In this document: piece by piece, positions 8,070 to 15,570 of the stretch | Position numbering within the stretch: the stretch's first letter is position 1 | Layout of the letters: each line of letters starts with the position of its first letter | Assembly (NCBI GenBank): GCA_017453205.1 | Contig: JAFTKO010000005.1 | Span: 1-40,112 of the forward strand | Length of the DNA: 40,112 nucleotides | DNA from: Clostridia bacterium | GTDB lineage: Bacteria > Bacillota > Clostridia > Oscillospirales > CAG-272 | Reading direction: 5' to 3' | Notes under the pieces: model-generated | Databases searched by the model: none | What the model saw: only the letters and a program-made list of their open reading frames with translations | Told to the model about the DNA's origin: nothing | Made by a program: the position numbers and the translations under genes

Positions 8070-8510
8070 ATGAAGAAGAAAAATTACAGGAGCGACGGGA
8101 GAGCGGCTTTGGTTGAGTTCCTTTCCCAAAATCCCGACTGCCAATTCACCACCGAGGAGCTTTGTTTGGCGGTCAACGGGAGCGAGACCGAGGGGCGGAG
8201 CAGTGTCTACCGCCATTTGACACAGCTTTGCGAGGACGAGACCGTGCGAAAGTTCCGCAATGAGGCACGCAAATGCGCGGTCTATCAATATATCGGAAAA
8301 AATTGTGACTGCGGCAACCACTTTCACGAAAAGTGTACGCGATGCGGGCGCCTGCGTCACCTTGATTGCAGTGACTCGGCGGCGTTTGCCGAGCATTTGC
8401 TGTTGGTGCACGGCTTTGCGGTTGATCGCGGACAGTCGATCCTGTACGGGCTTTGCGCCGATTGCCGCGCCGCCGAGAAGGGAGGTGCGCGTGATGGAGC
8501 ACTTTCTTGA
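8070..8510 (+). CDS. Fur-family transcriptional regulator
   Basis: The 146-aa protein has an N-terminal winged helix (about residues 10-75; SSVYRHLTQLCED is the recognition-helix region). A metal-binding half follows, with HFHEKCTRCGRL and a second Cys pair, CADC, near the end, giving the two structural zinc CXXC knuckles. Fur, Zur, PerR and Mur cannot be separated by eye. ATG at 8070 is chosen over an in-frame TTG at 8034, because that one lies inside the operator. The gene overlaps the next by 17 nt. Regulation of the downstream permease and of itself through the dyad at 8034 is the likely role; export of the sensed metal would make physiological sense. Confidence 0.9.
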   Translation: MKKKNYRSDGRAALVEFLSQNPDCQFTTEELCLAVNGSETEGRSSVYRHLTQLCEDETVRKFRNEARKCAVYQYIGKNCDCGNHFHEKCTRCGRLRHLDCSDSAAFAEHLLLVHGFAVDRGQSILYGLCADCRAAEKGGARDGALS

Positions 8511-9357
8511 GATCCTTTCCCACACACTGCTCGATACGTTCAAGCTGGTACCGTTTCTGTTTTTGACCTATCTGCTGATGGAATTTCTCGAGCACAAATC
8601 GGGTAACGCCGCCGAGAATTTGTTGCGGCGTTCGGGCAAGGTCGGTCCGCTTTTGGGCGGCTTGCTGGGTGTGGTTCCGCAGTGCGGCTTTTCCGCTGCC
8701 GCGTCGGGGCTTTACAGCGGACGCGTCATCACCGCAGGGACGCTGTTGGCGGTCTTTCTCTCCACCTCGGATGAGATGCTCCCCATCATGATCTCCCACG
8801 GCGCCCCCGCAGGCGAGGTGTTCAAGATCCTTGGTATCAAGCTGGCGGTTGCCGTGGCGGTCGGATTTTTGGTGGACGCTGTCGCGCGGCTTTATCACCG
8901 AAAGTGGGTTGCAGAGGCGCAGGAGCCGCAGATCGAAGCTTTTTGCGAGCGTGAGCATTGCGACTGTCACGACCATTTTGCGCTGTCGGCGCTCAAGCAT
9001 ACGCTGTCGGTCACGTTGTTCATCCTCATCGTCACTTTTGCGCTCAATTTGATAATCCACGGGGTAGGGGAGGACAAGCTTGCGGAATTTGTTCTCGACC
9101 GTCCCGTGATCGGCAACGTGTTGGCTGCGCTTGTGGGACTGATCCCCAACTGCGCCTCGTCGGTGGTGCTGACCGAGCTTTATCTCGGCGGCATTCTTTC
9201 TCTCGGCTGTGTGCTATCGGGATTGTTGGTCAACGCGGGCATCGGTATTGCCATTCTGTTTCGTAACAATCGCCCCGTGCGCGATTCATTCCGCATCGTC
9301 GGCATTTTGTGGCTTGTCGGTGCCTTGACGGGTATTTTGATCGATTTGATATTTTAG
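8494..9357 (+). CDS. Putative heavy-metal or arsenic exporter, ArsP_2-like permease
   Basis: The 287-aa integral membrane protein has two related halves, each with a proline- and cysteine-bearing motif in a membrane segment: GVVPQCGFSAAASGLY and GLIPNCASSVVLTELY. This matches the family annotated as putative 10-TM heavy-metal exporter or putative manganese transporter (PF11449). The loop between the halves is rich in metal ligands (CEREHCDCHDHF). ATG at 8494 is preceded by GGAGGT; the gene starts 17 nt before the regulator gene ends, so translation is probably coupled. The substrate is unknown. The Fur-family partner points to a divalent metal rather than arsenite. Confidence 0.8.
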   Translation: MEHFLEILSHTLLDTFKLVPFLFLTYLLMEFLEHKSGNAAENLLRRSGKVGPLLGGLLGVVPQCGFSAAASGLYSGRVITAGTLLAVFLSTSDEMLPIMISHGAPAGEVFKILGIKLAVAVAVGFLVDAVARLYHRKWVAEAQEPQIEAFCEREHCDCHDHFALSALKHTLSVTLFILIVTFALNLIIHGVGEDKLAEFVLDRPVIGNVLAALVGLIPNCASSVVLTELYLGGILSLGCVLSGLLVNAGIGIAILFRNNRPVRDSFRIVGILWLVGALTGILIDLIF

Positions 9358-9403
9358 GATGTAATACTAATCTCTGATTAAAATATAGAACTTTTTTCGG
9401 GAG

Positions 9404-9655
9404 CCCATTTTGGGTTAGTGGTAACCGCCTTCTCCTGCGGAGAAGGTGTAATGGTTTGCGGGAGATATTGCTTGGAATAGCGAACAAACATTCCCATACC
9501 GTCAGAAAACTACCGAAAGAGGTACAAACATTAACATCATACCAAAATATAACATGCGTTAAAAGTTTTGAAAGGTGTCGGAAACGAAGCGGCTTTGCCG
9601 CTTACAACGTGGCTTGCCACATTTACTTTCATCAAAAGTTTTCTCACAAAAAACA
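9404..9655 (+). repeat. Modular hairpin repeat, copy 2 (long form)
   Basis: It opens with CCATTTTGG (9405-9413), then GTTAGTGGTA, then an inserted hairpin CCTTCTCC-TGC-GGAGAAGG (9428-9446), and closes with AATGG (9450-9454). The middle module (GGAATAGCGAACAAACATTC) follows. The A hairpin at the end is enlarged: between AAAGTTTTGAAAGGTGT and CAAAAGTTTTCTCAC lie two extra small hairpins (around GCGGC-TTT-GCCGC and GTGGC-TT-GCCAC). Together with the terminator at 9713 it fills the gap 9358-9769; no gene is seen there. Confidence 0.7.
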
Positions 9656-9712
9656 ATATTTTATTTTGAGATTAGTATAAAATGTCCCCCGCAAAAATAA
9701 AAATTGCACCAA

Positions 9713-9751
9713 AAACCCCGTTTCAAATGTCTGTCATTTGAAACGGGGTTT
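9713..9751 (-). terminator. Terminator of the two-gene membrane-protein operon
   Basis: A 17-bp perfect stem (9713-9729 and 9735-9751) has the 5-nt loop TCTGT. Read on the minus strand the stem is followed by a T-rich run, as expected for an intrinsic terminator 18 nt beyond the stop codon at 9770. Confidence 0.85.
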
Positions 9752-9769
9752 GTTATTGATTTGTTTCAA

Positions 9770-10300
9770 TCAACCGAGCCAACGGTAGAACTCGCGGCGG
9801 CGCTTTGCTTTTTGTCCGCTTTGAGCGGCGGCGGCAACAGCGGCGGTCACGATGCAAGCGGCAACGGCGGGAAGAACGATCTTGCCAACCTTTTGCACTT
9901 TTTCGTCCTTGGCAACAGCAACGACTTTGTCTTTCCACTCTTTGACAGTGTCGGAGGGCTTCTTTTTGGGAGTTGCGGGAGCCACATCGACCTCGCAGGT
10001 GTCCTCTTCTTCAAAGCAGTAGTCATCCTCGCCGTACATGATGTCGGTCTCGCGCTTTGCTTGGTGGCTTGCAACACCGTAGCAGATCCAAGCAATGCCG
10101 AGGAAGATCAGCGTCAGTCCCGCGCCGATGAGAACATACTCAAGCAGGATCTCAAAGGGCATTTCAAAAATCAGTTCAAAGGGCATCCACGCATATTTGG
10201 TGCAGTGAACAAAGCCGGCTGCAAGGGTAACGATTGCCAAGATGATACCGATCCAAAGGAGCACGGTCCCGGCTCTATGTGTTTTTTCCGATTTCAACAT
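9770..10300 (-). CDS. Uncharacterised membrane protein with RREFxxWL-type tail
   Basis: The 176-aa protein has two N-terminal membrane segments (about residues 12-32 and 50-75), an acidic then basic linker (about 85-130), and an Ala-rich hydrophobic segment (about 140-160). It ends in a basic motif, RRREFYRWLG. The gene starts 15 nt after its upstream partner, with GGGAGG overlapping the intergenic space, so the two form an operon. The upstream protein ends in a very similar Ala-rich segment plus LRREFFNWLT. I do not recognise either family. The shared tail suggests a common anchor or partner-binding signal. Confidence 0.75.
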   Translation of the reverse strand: MLKSEKTHRAGTVLLWIGIILAIVTLAAGFVHCTKYAWMPFELIFEMPFEILLEYVLIGAGLTLIFLGIAWICYGVASHQAKRETDIMYGEDDYCFEEEDTCEVDVAPATPKKKPSDTVKEWKDKVVAVAKDEKVQKVGKIVLPAVAACIVTAAVAAAAQSGQKAKRRREFYRWLG

Positions 10301-10315
10301 GTGAAGTACCTCCCA

Positions 10316-11350
10316 TTAAGTCAACCAATTGAAAAATTCTCTGCGAAGGGCAGCGGTCTTTCTGTTCGCCGCCGATTTCTTTCCTGCGGAGACCATAGCC
10401 ACTGCAGCAACAGCGGCACAAGCCGCGGCAACGGGAGCAACCTTATGTAAGTTCTTTTTCAGCTCCTCGGGCTTGGAAAGATCGGGAATGAGGCTCTGCA
10501 AAGCCTTCTTTCTGGCTCTCTTTGCGTCTCCTGCCTTTTCGATCTTGTATGCCTCGATCACGGCGTCCATGTTCTCGTTTCTCCAAGCAGCCTTCTTTTC
10601 GGCTTCAAGACGTGCGCGCTCGGCAAGCTCGGCTTCATACTCGGCTTGCTTTTCGGCAATCTCGGCGGCAATCTCCTCGGCAAGGCGCTTTTGTTTGTTG
10701 GAAGCACCGCCGACGAACAGACCGACAATGATCATCACCACCGCGATACCGCCGAAGATGGCGAGATCGATCCAACGGAACTTAAAGAACGCAAACTCGA
10801 CCATGATCATGTAGACCAGTGCACCGATGAGCCCCGTGAAGATGCCCACAAATGCGAATGCCTTGGAAATAACGGAAAGACGCTTGGATTTTGCCATGTG
10901 ATCGTACACAGGCTCAAAGGAGGGCGGCTCGGGGAGCGCTTCCTCTTCCAGCTTGAGTACATCGTGCTCGATATGCTCGGTCAGTGTGTCCAGCTCCTCG
11001 CTGAACTCTGCGGCAAAGCGCTTTGCCTCCGCCTCGCGGATGCGCGCCTCCACCACCTTGAGCTCTGCCTGCTTTTTCTGCTTTTCGGCAACCAGCTTTT
11101 GCAGGAGCTCTCTGCATCGGTCGACCTGCGGGCTGAGTCCCTTGGATTTTGCCAAGGAAAGCTTTTCGGTTACGACCTTTTCTTTTTCTTCGTAAAGACG
11201 AATGTCCGCGCGAAGATTTTCCGCAAGGGTGTTGTCATCAACCGTTGCTTCGGTATCTTCCGCCGCTTCGGTTGCTTCGTCGATTTCGGCGGTTACGGCT
11301 TCTTCTGCCGCAAGCGCTTCTTCGACCAGTCTCTTTTTCTTCTTGCCCAT
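10316..11350 (-). CDS. Uncharacterised coiled-coil membrane protein with RREFxxWL-type tail
   Basis: The start chosen is ATG at 11350 (GGAGG 6 nt upstream), giving 344 aa; a start 30 nt further upstream has no ribosome binding site. The N-terminus is very acidic after a short Lys run. A Lys/Glu-rich coiled coil follows (about 45-135), then two membrane segments (about 165-215), a second Ala/Glu coiled coil (about 220-275), an Ala-rich hydrophobic segment, and the terminal LRREFFNWLT. It heads the operon with the 176-aa protein. No enzymatic motif is visible. A structural or membrane-organising role is possible but is a guess. Confidence 0.75.
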   Translation of the reverse strand: MGKKKKRLVEEALAAEEAVTAEIDEATEAAEDTEATVDDNTLAENLRADIRLYEEKEKVVTEKLSLAKSKGLSPQVDRCRELLQKLVAEKQKKQAELKVVEARIREAEAKRFAAEFSEELDTLTEHIEHDVLKLEEEALPEPPSFEPVYDHMAKSKRLSVISKAFAFVGIFTGLIGALVYMIMVEFAFFKFRWIDLAIFGGIAVVMIIVGLFVGGASNKQKRLAEEIAAEIAEKQAEYEAELAERARLEAEKKAAWRNENMDAVIEAYKIEKAGDAKRARKKALQSLIPDLSKPEELKKNLHKVAPVAAACAAVAAVAMVSAGKKSAANRKTAALRREFFNWLT

Positions 11351-11375
11351 TTTATTTCCTCCACCTCGGTTTTTC

Positions 11376-11430
11376 ACCAATGAATTTGGTAGTCTACATA
11401 TATAATACCATGAAATTGGTTCAATGTCAA
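11376..11430 (-). promoter_or_regulatory. Promoter and twin dyads upstream of the coiled-coil protein operon
   Basis: On the minus strand the promoter is TTGACA (11425-11430), 17-nt spacer, TATTAT (11402-11407). Two similar imperfect dyads, ACCAATGAATTTGGT (11376-11390) and ACCATGAAATTGGT (11407-11420), lie in the spacer and just after the -10 box, 31 bp apart start to start, about three helical turns. This looks like a tandem operator for a dimeric repressor. Confidence 0.6.
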
Positions 11431-11497
11431 CAGAACATCAAATTTTTTCTCGAAAAATTTTAAATTTTTTTTCAAAAAAGCGTTTTGGAAGGGGGTT

Positions 11498-12199
11498 TTA
11501 TGTGATTTGCAAGGCAAAAATCACATGGTCGAGCTGATCGAGCTTGGCGATTTTCGCCTCTACTGTTACCTTGGGGGGGATGCGGATCAGCGCCTCGATG
11601 CCGACATGCTCGGCGTTGCCGCTACGCGCGGGTGTGACTTGAATCTCGACCGCGGCGTATTCCTTGGAGAGCGTCTCGATCATCTTTCGCACCGAACCCA
11701 CGCTGTCGATCTCGAGATAGAAGAACATTCTTTGGCGCTTGCGGTTCATACGGAACTCGACGCGCGACATCAGCGTAAAGGCGAACACCACGACGAATAC
11801 CGTGACAAACGCCGGTTCATACAGTCCGTAGCCGATCGACAGACCGATGGCGGCTGTCGCCCAAAGTCCTGCGGCGGTGGTCAGACCCGTGATCTGTGAG
11901 TTGCCCTTTTTGAGCAGAATGGTTCCCGCGCCCAAAAAACCGACGCCGCTCATGACCTGCGCACCGGTACGCTGTGCGTCGGTGCCTCCGACCTCGGCGG
12001 CAAGATAGCAACCGATCAAAGCCGAGAGCGCCGCACCGAGGCAGACCAGCATATGGGTACGCAGTCCCGCGGCTCTGCCGTGAAATCCGCGCTCGATGCC
12101 GACCAGTCCCCCTGCCAGTGCCGCAAGACCGATGCGCACCAGCATCGAGACGAGGTTCAGATCTCGGAGATAGTCCAAAATTTCCAATACAGTTTCCAT
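11498..12199 (-). CDS. MgtC/SapB family membrane protein
   Basis: The 233-aa protein has about four N-terminal membrane segments containing the family motifs GLVGIERGFHGRAAGLRT and GVGFLGAGTIL. It has an ACT-like soluble C-terminal domain (about 150-233), as in full-length MgtC. Family members act in growth at low magnesium or acid and in some pathogens inhibit the F-type ATPase; they are not proven transporters. ATG at 12197-12199 follows AAGGAGG. It is monocistronic, with a consensus promoter. No M-box riboswitch fits in the short leader. Confidence 0.92.
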   Translation of the reverse strand: METVLEILDYLRDLNLVSMLVRIGLAALAGGLVGIERGFHGRAAGLRTHMLVCLGAALSALIGCYLAAEVGGTDAQRTGAQVMSGVGFLGAGTILLKKGNSQITGLTTAAGLWATAAIGLSIGYGLYEPAFVTVFVVVFAFTLMSRVEFRMNRKRQRMFFYLEIDSVGSVRKMIETLSKEYAAVEIQVTPARSGNAEHVGIEALIRIPPKVTVEAKIAKLDQLDHVIFALQIT

Positions 12200-12241
12200 G
12201 ATGTATTTTCCTCCTTAATTATAAATATAAAAATATTTGAT

Positions 12242-12270
12242 ATTATATCACTTTTTAACAAAAATGTCAA
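12242..12270 (-). promoter_or_regulatory. Promoter of mgtC-like gene
   Basis: TTGACA (12265-12270), 17-nt spacer, TATAAT (12242-12247) on the minus strand. The -10 box sits inside a short dyad, GATAT-A-ATATC. Confidence 0.8.
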
Positions 12271-12324
12271 TCTCCTTTTTTTACATATTTTATATAATTT
12301 TTTTGGGCATTTCGCCCATTGGCA

Positions 12325-12353
12325 TTGACTTTGAATGAAAAATGTGGTATACT
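12325..12353 (+). promoter_or_regulatory. Promoter of MIF-family gene
   Basis: TTGACT (12325-12330), 17-nt spacer, TATACT (12348-12353). The start codon lies 39 nt beyond the -10 box. Confidence 0.75.
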
Positions 12354-12392
12354 GAACACAAAATCATTTTATTTACCGAAAGGAGTTTTTCT

Positions 12393-12737
12393 ATGCCGTT
12401 TATCGATACCAAATTGAATATCCGTTTGAGCGAGGAAAAGGAGGCGGTGCTCAAAGCCAAGCTGGGAGAGGCGATCTCGGTATTTGCGGGCAAGAGCGAG
12501 TATTGGCTGATGCTCAACTTTACCGATAACTGCCGGATGTGGTTCCGCGGCTATCAAAATTTCCCGATCGCGATGGTGGAGGTCAAGCTGTTCGGCGCCG
12601 CCGACGAGGCGACCTGCTCCCGCATGACCGCGACCATTTGCAAGCTCTTTGAAGCCGAGCTTGGCATCTCTGCCGACCATGTTTACGTCAAGTACGAGTT
12701 CACCGACCGTTGGGGCTGGAACGGGGAGAACTTTTAA
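12393..12737 (+). CDS. MIF / phenylpyruvate tautomerase family protein
   Basis: The 114-aa protein begins Met-Pro; Pro2 becomes the N-terminal catalytic base of the tautomerase superfamily once Met is removed. The length, the PFIDTKLNIRL opening, the KSEYWLMLNF central strand and the VYVKYEF motif near the C-terminus fit MIF-type trimers rather than the 60-residue 4-OT type. ATG at 12393 has AAAGGAG upstream. It is monocistronic. The substrate is unknown; bacterial MIF homologues often have weak phenylpyruvate or dopachrome tautomerase activity. Confidence 0.88.
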   Translation: MPFIDTKLNIRLSEEKEAVLKAKLGEAISVFAGKSEYWLMLNFTDNCRMWFRGYQNFPIAMVEVKLFGAADEATCSRMTATICKLFEAELGISADHVYVKYEFTDRWGWNGENF

Positions 12738-12944
12738 CCACCTTGCCACCTGCGCCACCTGCGGTGGAGCTACCGATCGGGGGATGATTGTACGTACATC
12801 TACCACGATGGTCATCTGCAGTAGGCTGTTCGTGCGAACATTCCTTGATGCGTCTATCACATAAGTACAAAAGTTGCCGCGTTATGCTTCAGCGACGCGG
12901 CACGGAAAGACCGACAAATTTGTACAAACCCAAAATTTGTACCA
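12738..12944. other. Intergenic stretch without a recognised feature
   Basis: This follows the MIF stop codon. It holds small inverted repeats (CCACC-TGC-GGTGG at 12752-12764, and GTTCG-TG-CGAAC further on), but no credible ORF with a ribosome binding site and no recognised RNA. Confidence 0.4.
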
Positions 12945-13085
12945 TATCAACGACTTTCACCACCTGCAAACAAAAAAGGAACCGTAATGTTTGTGGTTCC
13001 TTTGGAGGGTAATCAAAGCCCAAATCGGTGAAAGTTCTTGAGGGGGCGTGGGGGAACTTCTTTCAAGAAGTTCCCCCACAAAAAA
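12945..13085 (+). repeat. Modular hairpin repeat, copy 3 (C module plus A hairpin)
   Basis: The C module has the stem AAAGGAACC (12975-12983) pairing with GGTTCCTTT (12995-13003), then GGAGG and CCCAAATCGGTGAAAGTTCTTGA. It leads into the A hairpin, with arms 13048-13062 and 13065-13079 (15 bp, perfect) around TC. Compared with copy 1 the arms differ at several positions yet remain fully paired. The end lies 16 nt beyond the stop codon of the ParB-like gene on the minus strand. Confidence 0.7.
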
Positions 13086-13100
13086 TATTTCTATCCCTAT

Positions 13101-13688
13101 TTACTTTGTCTCATCGGGCTCGGAGAGATTTTCGACCAAGAGGTAATCGTCCTCGGCGTCAAACTCGCTGTCGGCGGGACGCCAAGCTTGACCGAAATTC
13201 GTCTCGCGGAAGAGCGCGGCAAGACCTGTGATCTGCTTCAGACGCAGGATCTCGTCTTTGTCCATGCCGAGGTGTTTGGAGATCCAAGCGTCACTGCGGC
13301 CGATGTCGTGCAGATCGCGGATGATGTTGCTCATCAGATCAACGTCATGCGAGCCGCGGGCACGGTTGTGACGGATGGTGCTTGCCATACGCCCCGAGAG
13401 CGGCTTGTCGATCACCGAGACGGGGAGCATCCCGCCCTCGCGCTCATAGATGTCGGGATAATCGCGCATGACGCGGTAGCGGTGAAAGCCGTCTACGATG
13501 ATGTAGCGGTCGGCATCCTTGTCGTGGTAGCAAACGATGGGCATGGTGTAGCCGTCCTCGCGGATGCTGTCATACAGCAGCTTGATTTCGGGCGGTGCCA
13601 TGACGTTCGGGTTGTAGTCGTTGGGCACGATCTTTTCAATCGGTACGGCAATGACGCTGTAAACGGGACTTTTGATTTTATTCTTCAT
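13101..13688 (-). CDS. ParB-like N-terminal domain protein (IbrB-like)
   Basis: The 195-aa protein has a ParB/sulfiredoxin-type domain: PIEKIVPNDYNPN at the start, the VDGFHRYRV motif near residues 68-76 and RHNRARGSH near residues 108-116. A helix-turn-helix-like stretch (about 128-155) follows. This is the architecture of IbrB, which is encoded with IbrA in enterobacteria and needed there for expression of immunoglobulin-binding proteins; the biochemical role is unknown. ATG at 13686-13688 has GGAG upstream. It overlaps the preceding PAPS-reductase-like gene by 11 nt, so the two are co-translated. It is not a chromosome-partition ParB: there is no ParA neighbour and the protein is short. 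Confidence 0.85.
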   Translation of the reverse strand: MKNKIKSPVYSVIAVPIEKIVPNDYNPNVMAPPEIKLLYDSIREDGYTMPIVCYHDKDADRYIIVDGFHRYRVMRDYPDIYEREGGMLPVSVIDKPLSGRMASTIRHNRARGSHDVDLMSNIIRDLHDIGRSDAWISKHLGMDKDEILRLKQITGLAALFRETNFGQAWRPADSEFDAEDDYLLVENLSEPDETK

Positions 13689-14997
13689 AGATCATTTCTC
13701 CGTATTGTTCTTTGATCAAATTGATGCGGCGCTGTTCCTCGCGCGTCAGCCCAAAGCCCATAAAGCGGCAGAGGTGGTCGTTTTTGAGGATGCAGTAGCA
13801 CATACGCTTCCAGCTGGGAATGTCCTTTGTGGAGCGGATGTCATCGGTGTGGTCGGGGACCTTGTCAAGGAAGATGACGCGCGGCTTTTTGCTCAGTGTG
13901 TAGTTGGAGACGCCGTTGAGGGCAATGCGGTAGCCTCTTTCGCGCAGCTCCGCAATGGTCTCCTCGGAGAGCCCGCCGCCGATCTTGTGCCAAAACTCGA
14001 TGGATGTGTTAAATTTTTTGATGTAATTGTTACGCAGACGATGGGGGAGGGTGTCAAGCAGAAACCGCGTGTAGCTTTCCCACGTATGTCCCTCGGGCAG
14101 AGTGATGTTGCGGTAGCCCATGGCTTTGGTTCTGCCGTAGATCGCCGCAAAGTTAACGCCGCGCACGCGCCCGACCAGCTTGGTCCAGATCTGCGGGTCG
14201 ATGACACGGTACAGGTTCAAGCTGTCCTTGGAGTACTCGTTAAAGGGCGATGCCACGCGCATTTGGTCGACCGAAAGACCGGCTTTGTAGTAGAGGTCGT
14301 AGAGCTTGTTGTAATCGTAACCGAATTTGTAGTTTGCTACCCAAACGTCGTACACGCTCCAGTCGTACATGGGGGAGGCGCACCAAACATCCTTGAATTG
14401 CTTGGTGATCCAGCACTCGCCGTTGTAGCCGTAGCGTTTGTTCAAAAAGCCGCTGTAACGTTGGAGCGACTCATCGGCGCGCATGCCGAGCAGACACACG
14501 GTCTTTTTGTCTCCGTGTATCTCCTTGTAATGCCGCGCAAACTGCTTTGCCAAGTCCTCTTGGTGCATGCGGTAGTGATAGTGGTTGAAAGGATTTTTGA
14601 GATTGATGACGTAAGGGAAGTCGGGCATGGGGCGCACCCAAGCGTCCTCCTTGGTGTCGTCCCAAGGATACCAGAACATTTCGTAGTTGCTCAGCGCCGT
14701 GCGTGTTGCCATGGGGAGACAGACCCAATAGGGCTCGACCTCGTCCTTGAGTCGCTCGAATGTGCGTGTGACATACTCGGTGGTTACGGAGTACTGGGCT
14801 TCAAAGTCTTGATGGAACAAACCGATGACGCGGTGGGGGTAGTGTTCCTTTCGGTAGTCGAGCAACATATTGAGCAAAAGCCCGCTGTCCTTGCCGCCGC
14901 TGAAAGAAACATAAATGTTGTCAAATTCGCGAAACAGATATTCAAATCTCTGCTGTGTCGCTTCATAAACGTCGTAGGGTAGTAATTCTTTATTCAA
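13678..14997 (-). CDS. PAPS-reductase-like PP-loop protein with DUF3440 (IbrA-like)
   Basis: The 439-aa protein has the PP-loop ATP-pyrophosphatase motif SFSGGKDSG near residues 31-39, as in PAPS reductase, DndC and IbrA. A long C-terminal part follows, resembling DUF3440. The cysteine of the usual PAPS-reductase ECG-type tail is not seen, so classical sulfate reduction is unlikely. The start is TTG at 14995-14997; GAGGAAAGGA lies 13 nt upstream and the next Met is only at residue 44. It is the first gene of a two-gene operon with the ParB-like gene. Such pairs are scattered among bacteria and phages. A nucleotide or nucleic-acid modification role is inference from the PP-loop family. Confidence 0.88.
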   Translation of the reverse strand: MNKELLPYDVYEATQQRFEYLFREFDNIYVSFSGGKDSGLLLNMLLDYRKEHYPHRVIGLFHQDFEAQYSVTTEYVTRTFERLKDEVEPYWVCLPMATRTALSNYEMFWYPWDDTKEDAWVRPMPDFPYVINLKNPFNHYHYRMHQEDLAKQFARHYKEIHGDKKTVCLLGMRADESLQRYSGFLNKRYGYNGECWITKQFKDVWCASPMYDWSVYDVWVANYKFGYDYNKLYDLYYKAGLSVDQMRVASPFNEYSKDSLNLYRVIDPQIWTKLVGRVRGVNFAAIYGRTKAMGYRNITLPEGHTWESYTRFLLDTLPHRLRNNYIKKFNTSIEFWHKIGGGLSEETIAELRERGYRIALNGVSNYTLSKKPRVIFLDKVPDHTDDIRSTKDIPSWKRMCYCILKNDHLCRFMGFGLTREEQRRINLIKEQYGEMIYEE

Positions 14998-15119
14998 TCC
15001 GCCAAGCTCGTCCTTTCCTCATTTTGTCGTTTTTTCTTTTATTATAACACAAAAATGTGAATAAGTACAGCATAAAATGGATTTTTTTACGGCAACAGCA
15101 TTTATTTTTTTAGTAATGA

Positions 15120-15352
15120 GATTGGGATCCAATGTAACCATATGGACCATTTTGGGTGGTGGTAACCGCTTTCTCCCACGGAGAAAGTGTAATGGTTTGC
15201 GGGAGCTATTGTTTAGAATAGCGAATAAACTTTCCTATACTTTCAGAAAGCTACCGAATGAGGCACAAACATTCCCTTGATACCAAAATAGAATGCGTTG
15301 AAAGTTTTGAGGGGTGTGGGGAACTTTTTTAAAAGTTCTCCACAAAAAAATT
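15120..15352 (+). repeat. Modular hairpin repeat, copy 4 (long form)
   Basis: Prefix AATGTAACCATATGGA, then CCATTTTGG (15147-15155), loop GTGGTGGTA, and the inserted hairpin CTTTCTCC-CAC-GGAGAAAG (15169-15187), closed by AATGG (15191-15195). The middle module GGAATAGCGAATAAAC follows. It ends in the A hairpin (15316-15343; one wobble pair, TT loop). Compared with copy 2 the inserted stem changes C-G to T-A at one pair with pairing kept. The rest of the gap 14998-15570 holds AT-rich DNA and the araC promoter. Confidence 0.75.
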
Positions 15353-15404
15353 CCAAAAGTAGAAACAATGTCACTTTTTTTATAAAAACCGTCACTCTTT
15401 TCTC

Positions 15405-15433
15405 TTGCAATATCCGCGGAATATTGTTATAAT
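15405..15433 (+). promoter_or_regulatory. Promoter of araC-fucI operon with internal dyad
   Basis: TTGCAA (15405-15410), 17-nt spacer, TATAAT (15428-15433). The spacer holds the dyad CAATAT-CCGCGGA-ATATTG (15408-15426), overlapping the -35 box, a possible operator. A leader of about 130 nt precedes the araC start. Confidence 0.65.
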
Positions 15434-15570
15434 AATTATAAGTAATCGACTTTTCCGAGAAAAAATTTGTGCCGATAGGACAGAAACCGCACGGGGAGCC
15501 TCTTTGGCAGCGACTTTTCAAAAGGCGAAAAAATTCAAGTCCGCACCGCACAGAGAACAGGAGGTGTACC

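Noticed and set aside
12738-12944. Short open frames and a possible T-box-like leader after the MIF gene
   Set aside because: No start with a ribosome binding site, no T-box sequence or antiterminator fold, and no downstream gene on the plus strand for a leader to control.
13101-13688. Chromosome-partition ParB
   Set aside because: Too short, no ParA partner, and paired with a PP-loop protein as in IbrB.
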